12,648 nt of DNA, taken from Verrucomicrobiota bacterium (GTDB lineage: Bacteria; Verrucomicrobiota; Verrucomicrobiia; Opitutales; UBA953). Below are positions 8,088 through 12,648 of this stretch, piece after piece. The translations under genes were made by a program, and so were the position numbers. The notes beneath the pieces are model-generated. The model was not told the origin of the DNA, did not search any database, and saw nothing but the letters and a program-made list of their open reading frames with translations. Numbering within the stretch: position 1 is the first letter of the stretch; each line of letters starts with the position of its first letter. Location: the NCBI GenBank assembly GCA_005798925.1, contig SYID01000114.1, positions 1-12,648 on the forward strand. Direction: 5' to 3'.

Positions 8088-9197
8088 CTACTGTCCTTTG
8101 TCGCCCGAGGCAGTCGTGCCCTGCCGCTTGGCCGCATCCAGGATGCGCCGGATTTCCGCGGGGTCGGCCTCGGGGCGTAGTCGTCGCCGGATGAGTTCGA
8201 GGTCCCTGAGGCCGCGTTCGAGGGTCGGCTCGACGCCGGTGCCTTCGCCGTAGTCGTTCCAGGTCGCGATCTGCACGATGGGCGCGCCGCTCCGCATCGC
8301 TTGGTCGAAGGAGTCGGCGAAAGTCCGGCCATCGCGATATTCGACGGACCCATAACTCTTGCCGGCACCGGCTTGCGCGTAGAAGTCTCGGTAGCCCGGG
8401 AAAGCCACGGCGACGATGGGGCGGCGGTCTTTCGCTTCGCCTGCATAGAGCGCGGAGAGTTCTTTGGTCCAGGTTTCGGTCGTCACGGACTTGCCTTCGC
8501 TGACGGGTATCCACGCGAAGGCGCCGTCGATCCCCGGTCGGCGGCTCAGGTGAGGCAGGGCGTAGACGAGGGGGTTCTGCGTGAGCGTCGCGCGGATCGA
8601 AACCCATTCGGCCTCATCAAGGTATTGCGGGCCGAAGATGAACAAGACCGGCCGTCCGCCGATACGCACATGGGCCGGGTCGGTGAGCCAATGCGCGTCG
8701 GCCCATGCGAACGATGCGGCGACCTTGGCGGTGGCCTGCGCCCGCGTGAGCTTGCGCTCCTTCATGAGGCGGTGGCCGGGATTATCCTCGGCGCACAGCG
8801 CGAACTTCAGGCCGGCCCTCTTGAGCTCAGCTATGAGGAGCGTCGTGTTGCGATGGATCATCACGTAGTCGTCGAAGCCGTCGGGTCCGTTCCAGTCGAT
8901 GATCGCCCCGTCGATGCCGGCGGCTTGCATCAGGGCGACCTGGGTCGCGATGACCGCCCGGTCGCCGGAGTCGTAGGGCCCGAAGACCGGACGATCATGG
9001 CTGGCCAGCCCGCCCTTGTCGGGGTCCGTCTTTTCCATCGTCCAATGCCAGCCCCATCGGCCGCTGCCCGCCTTGCTCTCGAACCAAGGCATCACGTGGA
9101 CGAGCACCAATGGTCTGGGCGAGCAGGCGGGGGCGACGTCTTCGGCGGCGCCGAGCCAGGCCCAGGTCGTCAGGAGCAGTAAGGCCCGGAGGCGCAT
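8088..9197 (-). CDS. GH71/GH99-like secreted glycosidase
   Basis: This encodes 369 residues from the ATG at 9197, which starts a signal peptide (MRLRALLLLTTWAWLGAA) with a likely cut before ED. An upstream in-frame start at 9239 would put 14 charged and proline-rich residues before it. The mature part looks like the GH71/99-like proteins of Bacteroidota and Verrucomicrobiota: VHVMPWFE (33-40), GWHWTM (49-54), a GPYDSGD segment (73-79), GIDGAIIDWNG (94-104) and WNDYGEGT (313-320). GH99 enzymes are endo-acting alpha-mannosidases, but I cannot assign substrate or catalytic residues from this sequence alone. The gene leads the minus-strand cluster, which suggests the PSD1/DUF1501 proteins act on the same extracellular material. 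A DUF family of GH99 fold without mannosidase activity remains possible. Confidence 0.85.
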   Translation of the reverse strand: MRLRALLLLTTWAWLGAAEDVAPACSPRPLVLVHVMPWFESKAGSGRWGWHWTMEKTDPDKGGLASHDRPVFGPYDSGDRAVIATQVALMQAAGIDGAIIDWNGPDGFDDYVMIHRNTTLLIAELKRAGLKFALCAEDNPGHRLMKERKLTRAQATAKVAASFAWADAHWLTDPAHVRIGGRPVLFIFGPQYLDEAEWVSIRATLTQNPLVYALPHLSRRPGIDGAFAWIPVSEGKSVTTETWTKELSALYAGEAKDRRPIVAVAFPGYRDFYAQAGAGKSYGSVEYRDGRTFADSFDQAMRSGAPIVQIATWNDYGEGTGVEPTLERGLRDLELIRRRLRPEADPAEIRRILDAAKRQGTTASGDKGQ

Positions 9198-9203
9198 GGC
9201 GGC

Positions 9204-9232
9204 AGTAGACGGGTACGGCTCCGGACGTTCAA
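9204..9232 (-). promoter_or_regulatory. Possible promoter of the five-gene cluster
   Basis: On the minus strand TTGAAC (9232-9227), a 17-base spacer and TCTACT (9209-9204) match the sigma70 pattern at four of six positions in each box. The -10-like box ends 6 bases before the ATG at 9197, so a transcript starting from it would be leaderless or nearly so. It lies just past the hairpin that ends the tRNA transcript, which is where an operon promoter would be expected. Confidence 0.35.
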
Positions 9233-9246
9233 CCCTCAACGAGGAA

Positions 9247-9276
9247 ACCCCGGGGACATCGCAATATCCCCGGGGT
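9247..9276 (-). terminator. Hairpin downstream of tRNA-Pro
   Basis: Ten-base arms (9247-9256 and 9267-9276, each with a CCCCGGGG core) enclose a 10-base loop. The tail on the minus strand has only three T residues (GTTTCC), so the terminator is strong in stem but weak in U-tract. The arms are self-complementary and nearly symmetrical, so it may also stop transcription on the plus strand. It begins 9 bases beyond the encoded CCA of the tRNA. Confidence 0.75.
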
Positions 9277-9284
9277 CTTTAAAA

Positions 9285-9361
9285 TGGTCGGGCTGGAGAG
9301 ATTTGAACTCTCAGCCTCTGCTACCCGAAAGCAGCGCTCTACCAGATTGAGCCACAGCCCG
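9285..9361 (-). tRNA. tRNA-Pro (anticodon CGG), CCA encoded
   Basis: The minus strand gives a full cloverleaf: acceptor CGGGCTG paired with CAGCCCG, D-stem GCTC/GAGC, anticodon stem CTGCT/AGCAG with loop TTCGGGT, T-stem GAGAG/CTCTC with loop TTCAAAT, discriminator A, and encoded CCA at 9287-9285. The anticodon CGG is at 9327-9325, so it reads CCG, a favoured proline codon in this GC-rich genome. Length is 74 bases plus CCA. Confidence 0.97.
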
Positions 9362-9373
9362 ACACGAAGAGTC

Positions 9374-9404
9374 AGCATAGACCAATCGGTGGGGGTGTTT
9401 TCAA
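9374..9404 (-). promoter_or_regulatory. Likely tRNA-Pro promoter
   Basis: On the minus strand TTGAAA (9404-9399) lies 19 bases before TATGCT (9379-9374), or 17 bases before TCTATG if the box is shifted by two. The -10 box is 12 bases from the tRNA 5' end, which would leave a leader of about six bases for RNase P to remove. The position fits well; the box sequences are only moderate matches. Confidence 0.45.
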
Positions 9405-9473
9405 ACTAATTCCATCGGGAAAATCGTCAGGGGTGGTGGACTTAGTCGGTTTTCGGCCCAACTTAGCCAAGAT

Positions 9474-10175
9474 ATGAAGTTTGCGGTGCGACGTTCCGGG
9501 GAGCGCGGTTTCGCCGATCATGGCTGGCTGGTGGCCCGGCATAGCTTCAGTTTCGCCGACTATCACGATCCGGCTCACATGGGCTTCCGTTCGCTGCGGG
9601 TCATCAATCAGGATCTGGTCGACCCGGCCATGGGTTTTCCGCCCCATGGCCATCGGGACATGGAAATCTTCACGTATGTCCTGGAGGGGGTCATCGAGCA
9701 CCGTGACAGCCTCGGCAACCATGCCCAGCTCAAGCCCGGGCAGATCCAGGTCATGAGCGCCGGCAGCGGGGTGAAGCACAGCGAGTACAACCCGTCGAAG
9801 ACCGAACGGCTCCACCTCATCCAAGTCTGGATCCAGCCCGACCGTCCGGGCCTCCGACCCCGTTATGCCGAATGGAAGCCGACGGAGGAGCAGCTCGCCG
9901 CGCCCAAGGTGCTGATCATTTCCCATGACGGACGCGATGGTTCCGCCCGCATCAGCCAAGATGCCGACGTCTATCGGGTGAAGACCTCCTCCGGCGGCAC
10001 GGTCTCTCATGAGCTCCGCCAGGGCAGGGGTCTGTGGTTCCAGCTCATCGGCGGCGAAGTCGAGGTCGGCGGCGTGAAGCTTTCGCCCGGCGACGCTCTC
10101 AAGTCCGAAGAACCCGGCACCTTCGCTTTCACCTCTGCCGGCCCCATCGAAGCCCTCCTCTTCGACCTCGCCTGA
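9474..10175 (+). CDS. Pirin family bicupin (YhhW-like)
   Basis: This encodes 233 residues with ATG at 9474. The N-terminal cupin carries the full pirin metal site: FPPHGHRDMEIFTYVLEG gives H58 and H60, and SGVKHSEYN gives H102 and E104. These correspond to the three histidines and one glutamate that bind the metal in E. coli YhhW. The C-terminal half (from about residue 130) is the second, metal-free cupin. YhhW and some pirins show quercetin 2,3-dioxygenase activity in vitro; the physiological role is unclear and may be redox sensing. The protein is cytoplasmic, as no signal peptide is present. A CDGSH iron-sulfur gene follows 52 bases later across a heptamer array. No Shine-Dalgarno sequence is visible before the ATG. 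Confidence 0.95.
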   Translation: MKFAVRRSGERGFADHGWLVARHSFSFADYHDPAHMGFRSLRVINQDLVDPAMGFPPHGHRDMEIFTYVLEGVIEHRDSLGNHAQLKPGQIQVMSAGSGVKHSEYNPSKTERLHLIQVWIQPDRPGLRPRYAEWKPTEEQLAAPKVLIISHDGRDGSARISQDADVYRVKTSSGGTVSHELRQGRGLWFQLIGGEVEVGGVKLSPGDALKSEEPGTFAFTSAGPIEALLFDLA

Positions 10176-10192
10176 TTCCTCCAGCTTTCCGC

Positions 10193-10220
10193 TATACTCG
10201 ATACTCTATACTCCATACTC
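10193..10220 (+). repeat. Heptamer array nATACTC, third copy
   Basis: Four tandem units are seen: TATACTC, GATACTC, TATACTC, CATACTC, then TCG. This is the same repeat family as at 3898-3925 and 3997-4031, about 6 kb away and between unrelated genes. It is in the sense orientation and ends 7 bases before the CDGSH start codon, much like the copy before the PSD1 gene. TATACT differs from a consensus -10 box at one base, so the array could double as promoter sequence. Confidence 0.9.
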
Positions 10221-10227
10221 TCGAATT

Positions 10228-10467
10228 ATGAGCTCCCCCCATATCCCCCAGAAGTCCCCGATCCCCGTGCTCGTCGAAGCCGGCAAGACCTACTACTGGT
10301 GCTCGTGCGGACACAGCAAGAACCAGCCTTTCTGCGATGGCGCCCACAAGGGTTCCGCTTTCGTGCCCGTTCCATACAAGGCCGAAGCCGCCGGCACGGT
10401 CTACTTCTGCGCCTGCAAGCACTCCAAGAAAGGCGCCCTCTGTGATGGCGCCCATAAGGCGCTCTAA
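10228..10467 (+). CDS. Double CDGSH iron-sulfur domain protein
   Basis: This encodes 79 residues. Two CDGSH-type 2Fe-2S motifs are visible, each with three cysteines and one histidine: C25, C27, C36, H40 (CSCGHSKNQPFCDGAH) and C61, C63, C72, H76 (CACKHSKKGALCDGAH). The second motif lacks the usual proline before its third cysteine and has GAL instead. Short tandem two-domain proteins of this sort are known in bacteria and bind two clusters per chain; roles proposed for the family are electron transfer or iron-sulfur handling. There is no signal peptide or membrane segment, so it is cytoplasmic. It lies between a pirin gene and a cysteine-rich membrane protein on the same strand, which suggests a redox or metal context. 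The start is fixed by ATG at 10228, 7 bases after the heptamer array, without a Shine-Dalgarno sequence. Confidence 0.95.
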   Translation: MSSPHIPQKSPIPVLVEAGKTYYWCSCGHSKNQPFCDGAHKGSAFVPVPYKAEAAGTVYFCACKHSKKGALCDGAHKAL

Positions 10468-10484
10468 ATTAGCCCTTTCAAGAA

Positions 10485-10510
10485 CCCCTGTTTAGGCTAA
10501 CCTGCAGGGG
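10485..10510 (+). promoter_or_regulatory. Hairpin covering an SD-like AGGGG
   Basis: CCCCTG (10485-10490) pairs with CAGGGG (10505-10510) across a 14-base loop that can itself form AGG/CCT pairs. The right arm holds the only purine-rich SD-like sequence before the ATG at 10513, though it is just 2 bases from the ATG. The hairpin could limit translation of the membrane protein or weakly end the CDGSH transcript. Confidence 0.4.
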
Positions 10511-10512
10511 CT

Positions 10513-11007
10513 ATGAAAAAACTCCCCTGCATCGTCGCCCTCCTGCTCGGAGTGGCCTTCATCGTCTTCGGCGTGTCGCACTTCGTGCCCGCCGTGAAAT
10601 CCCTCCTGCCGGCGCCTTCGGCTCCGAACGGGGACGAGGCCGCCAAGCTCACCACCGCGTTCTTCAGCGCGATGATTGGTTCTGGTTACCTCGGCGTCAT
10701 CAAGGCACTGGAAGTCGTCGCCGGTGTTCTGCTGATCGTGAAGTGCACCCGCGGCTGGGGCGTCGTCCTTTCGGGCGCGCTGTTGTTCAACATCTTCTTC
10801 GTGAATGTCCTCATGAAGGGCGTCTGGGATCCGGTGGTGCTTATCCTCGTCCTCGCCGGCCTCTACCTCGCGTGGGTCGGCCGCAAGGGCTTCTGCTGCC
10901 TGGCCTGCTGCGGCTCCGGCGAATGCCTCGGCACCTGCGGCTGCTGCAACCAGGAAGGTTCCTGCGGCACCGGCGAGAAGAAGTCGGGCGGCTGCTGCGG
11001 CAACTAA
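10513..11007 (+). CDS. Four-helix membrane protein with cysteine-rich tail (DoxX-like, tentative)
   Basis: This encodes 164 residues with ATG at 10513. Four hydrophobic segments are visible: about 5-27, 50-77, 82-100 and 104-122. The first helix (IVALLLGVAFIVFGVSHF) and the overall four-helix layout resemble DoxX-like membrane proteins, but I cannot confirm the family. The last 39 residues are soluble and hold 11 cysteines (128, 129, 132, 133, 138, 142, 144, 145, 151, 161, 162) with many glycines. Such a tail could bind metal ions or form disulfides. Its side of the membrane is uncertain: a short N-terminus with two lysines and an even helix count would put it in the cytoplasm, where metal binding is more likely than disulfides. 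It lies 45 bases after the CDGSH gene and is followed by a strong terminator. Confidence 0.85.
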   Translation: MKKLPCIVALLLGVAFIVFGVSHFVPAVKSLLPAPSAPNGDEAAKLTTAFFSAMIGSGYLGVIKALEVVAGVLLIVKCTRGWGVVLSGALLFNIFFVNVLMKGVWDPVVLILVLAGLYLAWVGRKGFCCLACCGSGECLGTCGCCNQEGSCGTGEKKSGGCCGN

Positions 11008-11030
11008 GCCGTCTCTCGCCCTCGCGAATC

Positions 11031-11055
11031 AGCCCCCGGTCCCGGGGGCTTTTTT
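11031..11055 (+). terminator. Intrinsic terminator of the plus-strand genes
   Basis: A perfect 8-base stem (AGCCCCCG at 11031-11038, CGGGGGCT at 11043-11050) with a GTCC loop is followed by six T residues (11050-11055). It lies 23 bases after the stop at 11007. This is a textbook Rho-independent terminator. Confidence 0.93.
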
Positions 11056-11076
11056 GTGCCTACGACGTAATCATTC

Positions 11077-11206
11077 TCAGGTCTGAGGTCTCGGCCATCA
11101 GGTTCCGGGTGCGGTTCTTCAGCACCAGGTGCAGGTTCGGGCCTGAACCCGTACCCGAACCTGACAACCCGTGCCCGATGCCCGACTGCCGAGACCTGGG
11201 ACCCGA
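11077..11206. repeat. Nested imperfect inverted repeat (about 130 bases)
   Basis: Outer arms of 19 bases (11077-11095 and 11188-11206) match at 16 positions, with a perfect 10-base core AGGTCTCGGC/GCCGAGACCT. Inner arms of 10 bases (CAGGTTCGGG at 11132-11141, CCCGAACCTG at 11154-11163) are perfect, with a 12-base loop. The sequence between is also partly complementary. The right side shows six- and seven-base periodicity (GAACCC, GTACCC, GAACCT, then CCGANNC-like words). It could fold as one long branched hairpin in RNA or DNA. Confidence 0.75.
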
Positions 11207-11281
11207 AGATGAATCCAACTCAGTAAACTATCGGGTTTCCCTATGCTGCCCCTTTTTGAGTTCTGTATCTTCTGTTCAACC

Positions 11282-11305
11282 AAGCCTCTGAGCCTCCCAG
11301 CCTCT
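11282..11305 (+). repeat. Octamer array nAGCCTCY
   Basis: Three tandem 8-base units are seen: AAGCCTCT, GAGCCTCC, CAGCCTCT. Variation is confined to the first base and a C/T change at the last base. No coding role is apparent. Confidence 0.8.
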
Positions 11306-11317
11306 GATTTATTCCCC

Positions 11318-11349
11318 TTGTCAACGTGTCAACTTGCCAGCCTGCCAGC
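11318..11349 (+). repeat. Octamer array nTGYCARC
   Basis: Four tandem 8-base units are seen: TTGTCAAC, GTGTCAAC, TTGCCAGC, CTGCCAGC. The first base is variable, and two positions switch together (T with A, or C with G), so TGTCAAC and TGCCAGC occur as two pairs. The array lies 12 bases after the nAGCCTCY array. Confidence 0.85.
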
Positions 11350-11408
11350 TAGATATCCGCTCCGGCCAACCGGCCGTGGATGTGCTGGTCAACTGATAGT
11401 GATCCCAA

Positions 11409-11423
11409 CGCGACTCCGTCGCG
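11409..11423 (-). terminator. Short hairpin after the stop of the 11426-12514 gene
   Basis: A 6-base stem (CGCGAC at 11409-11414, GTCGCG at 11418-11423) with a 3-base loop lies 2 bases beyond the TAA at 11428-11426. On the minus strand only two T residues follow, so it may protect the mRNA end or terminate weakly. Its stem and 3-base loop recall the REP-like hairpin at 12609-12629. Confidence 0.45.
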
Positions 11424-11425
11424 CC

Positions 11426-12514
11426 TTACTTCCCGGTCGGAGCAGGTGCTTCCTTGGCCTTCTTGGCGCCTAACCCGACGAGTTTTTCCATCATGCCGAA
11501 AAGTTTCTTGGTGTCCCACTTGGCGGTCAGCGTGACCTGGCTGCCTGCGGCTTCGAGAGGCTGGATGCCGGCCAGGAACTCGCCGAGGAGCGCAAGCATC
11601 TCCTTGTCTTCGTCGGACTGCGGCTTGGTAGGGTCGCCGGCCGCCATCATCGGTAGCATGGCCATCATCCCCTGCGCCTGCATGGCGACCGGGGCGGCTT
11701 TCTCCTTGGAAGTGAAAGTGGCGCTGAGCTTCAGGACTTGGTCCGAGTTGTTTTCCCCCATGGCGAAAATGCCGCCGAGGAAGCCGCTTTCGGCGAGTTC
11801 AGCGCTGGCGGGCAGCTTGGCGGCGTTGACGCTCACGACCGCGTAAGGGCGGCCGGTGGCGGCCAGCTGCGGACGCAGGTTGGCGGACAGGGCATAGGAG
11901 GCCCCCTGACCCCTCAGCAGGGCGATGATGCGCGCGGCTTCCTTGGGCTGGGCGATCACGATCGTGTCGTTGTCCACGTCGAAGACGCCGATCGGCTCGG
12001 ATTTGTCCGCGTCATCCGCCGGTTCGGCGGGAATCCCGCCCGCGACCTTGGCGAAGTCCTCGCCGAGGGAGGCGAGCAGTTCCCGGCCGACCCAGCCACG
12101 GTGATTGCCGGCGCGCAAGGCGCCGACCTTATGGGCGGCGGCGTGGGCGGCGAGCCGGCTGCCGTCATGGCGCGCACGCACGATGACGCCGCCGGTGGGC
12201 AGTCCCGTGGCGCTCATCGCGAAGCCTCCGGCGATGCGGGTGTCGGGCGATTCCAGGTCCAGCCCGGCGGCGGCTTTGACCGCGGCGGTGATCTCCTGCT
12301 GGTCTGCTCCGGTCTCCGGGGCGAGGTCGGCGACGATTTTCTCTATCCGCGCCTTGAAGCCTTTGGCGGCGGGTGAATCGCTGATCTTGAGCCCGCGCGT
12401 GCCGGCGGTGGCGAAGGCGATCGCGCTGTCGGCCGGCACGCCCCGGAAGTCGAAATCTTGGGCCGGCAGGACGGCGGCGGTCAGGAGCAGGGCGAGGGTG
12501 GAGAGAGGTCGCAT
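11426..12514 (-). CDS. Secreted alanine-rich protein of unknown function
   Basis: This encodes 362 residues from the ATG at 12514, which begins a clear signal peptide (MRPLSTLALLLTAAVLPAQ) with a likely cut after AQ or PAQ. A non-ATG in-frame start further up would only add six residues. I do not recognise a family. The mature protein is rich in alanine and glycine and has alternating strand-like stretches such as TGGVIVRARHD, YAVVSVNAAKL and LKLSATFTSKE. A methionine-rich segment (MQAQGMMAMLPMMAAGD) lies near residues 275-292. The C-terminus is lysine- and proline-rich. No cysteine, haem motif or transmembrane helix is seen after the signal peptide, so it is probably periplasmic or exported. 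It is transcribed towards the repeat-rich stretch and converges with the plus-strand genes; no operon partner is visible. Confidence 0.85.
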   Translation of the reverse strand: MRPLSTLALLLTAAVLPAQDFDFRGVPADSAIAFATAGTRGLKISDSPAAKGFKARIEKIVADLAPETGADQQEITAAVKAAAGLDLESPDTRIAGGFAMSATGLPTGGVIVRARHDGSRLAAHAAAHKVGALRAGNHRGWVGRELLASLGEDFAKVAGGIPAEPADDADKSEPIGVFDVDNDTIVIAQPKEAARIIALLRGQGASYALSANLRPQLAATGRPYAVVSVNAAKLPASAELAESGFLGGIFAMGENNSDQVLKLSATFTSKEKAAPVAMQAQGMMAMLPMMAAGDPTKPQSDEDKEMLALLGEFLAGIQPLEAAGSQVTLTAKWDTKKLFGMMEKLVGLGAKKAKEAPAPTGK

Positions 12515-12520
12515 GGGCTG

Positions 12521-12550
12521 AATAAACCCCAAGGCCTAGCCCTCGGTCAA
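12521..12550 (-). promoter_or_regulatory. Possible promoter of the 11426-12514 gene
   Basis: On the minus strand TTGACC (12550-12545), an 18-base spacer and TTTATT (12526-12521) resemble a sigma70 promoter, matching five and four of six consensus positions. The -10-like box ends 6 bases before the ATG, so the predicted transcript would be leaderless. No Shine-Dalgarno sequence is present, which fits that reading. Confidence 0.45.
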
Positions 12551-12604
12551 TCTTCGCCTGCGGCGATATGGTATGGAAAATACCGATTCTTATAAAACGC
12601 CCAG

Positions 12605-12629
12605 GTAGGGACGGCTCTCCGAGCCGTCC
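12605..12629 (+). repeat. REP-like hairpin with GTAG head
   Basis: GTAG (12605-12608) directly precedes a perfect 9-base stem (GGACGGCTC at 12609-12617, GAGCCGTCC at 12621-12629) with loop TCC. A GTAG or similar tetranucleotide at the foot of a short GC-rich hairpin is the usual form of REP sequences moved by RAYT (TnpA-REP) transposases. No transposase gene is in the window, and only one copy is seen. Confidence 0.6.
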
Positions 12630-12648
12630 GTTCGCGGAAGCGATTCAC

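Larger units (their letters stand above)
11056..11425. other. Gene-free stretch filled with short repeats
   Basis: I find no convincing gene in these 370 bases between two convergent transcription units. It holds an imperfect nested inverted repeat (11077-11206), two octamer arrays (11282-11305 and 11318-11349), a short CCGGCCAACCGGCC direct repeat near 11363, and a hairpin beside the neighbouring stop codon (11409-11423). Short open frames here read through the repeats and have no recognisable content. Confidence 0.7.

Noticed and set aside
9285..9361. tRNA gene as an integration (att) site
   Set aside because: No integrase gene or direct repeat of the tRNA 3' end is visible in the window.
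9372..10010. Minus-strand open frame of 212 codons
   Set aside because: It is antisense to the pirin gene, whose metal-site residues are intact on the plus strand.
11243..11473. Small plus-strand open frame across the octamer arrays
   Set aside because: Its repeated peptide words come directly from the 8-base repeats, and it runs into the end of the opposing real gene.

Overview
The window is GC-rich and carries two copies of the PSCyt1-PSCyt2(DUF1549)-PSD1(DUF1553) plus DUF1501 gene pair. These large secreted multidomain haem proteins with Tat-exported partners are a hallmark of the Planctomycetota-Verrucomicrobiota group. I favour a verrucomicrobial genome, possibly Opitutae-like; that is inference from gene content and the style of the intergenic repeats, not from a phylogenetic marker.

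Layout. Positions 1-9197 hold five genes, all on the minus strand and probably one transcriptional direction. In transcription order they are: a GH71/99-like secreted glycosidase (9197-8088), a PSCyt1/PSCyt2/PSD1 protein (7985-5535), its DUF1501 partner (5492-4038), a second and larger PSCyt1/PSCyt2/PSD1 protein with a LamG-like insertion (3881-858), and a second DUF1501 protein (852 to beyond the left edge). A tRNA-Pro(CGG) gene with encoded CCA lies just upstream on the same strand (9361-9285), and a strong hairpin separates it from the operon. From 9474 to 11007 three plus-strand genes follow one another: a pirin-family cupin, a double-CDGSH iron-sulfur protein and a four-helix membrane protein with an 11-cysteine tail. 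A strong intrinsic terminator ends this group at 11031-11055. A 370-base gene-free stretch full of short-period repeats comes next, then a minus-strand secreted protein of unknown function (12514-11426). A REP-like hairpin sits near the right edge.

How the genes may work together. The five minus-strand genes look like an export-oriented module for attacking an extracellular glycan or organic substrate. It would combine a periplasmic or secreted glycosidase, two c-type-haem multidomain proteins and two alkaline-phosphatase/sulfatase-fold (DUF1501) proteins exported folded by Tat. The actual chemistry of PSD1/DUF1501 pairs is not established. The plus-strand trio has a redox and metal flavour: cupin metal site, two 2Fe-2S sites and a cysteine-rich tail.

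Most unusual feature. Several gaps between genes contain short tandem arrays whose period is 6, 7 or 8 bases and whose units vary mainly at one or two fixed positions. They are nATACTC heptamers (3898-3925, 3997-4031 and 10193-10220), a GGGRTA hexamer (5500-5529), nAGCCTCY octamers (11282-11305) and nTGYCARC octamers (11318-11349). Two heptamer arrays face each other and can form a long hairpin between two genes of the operon. I do not know a named element class with this design; it is the best candidate here for something undescribed.
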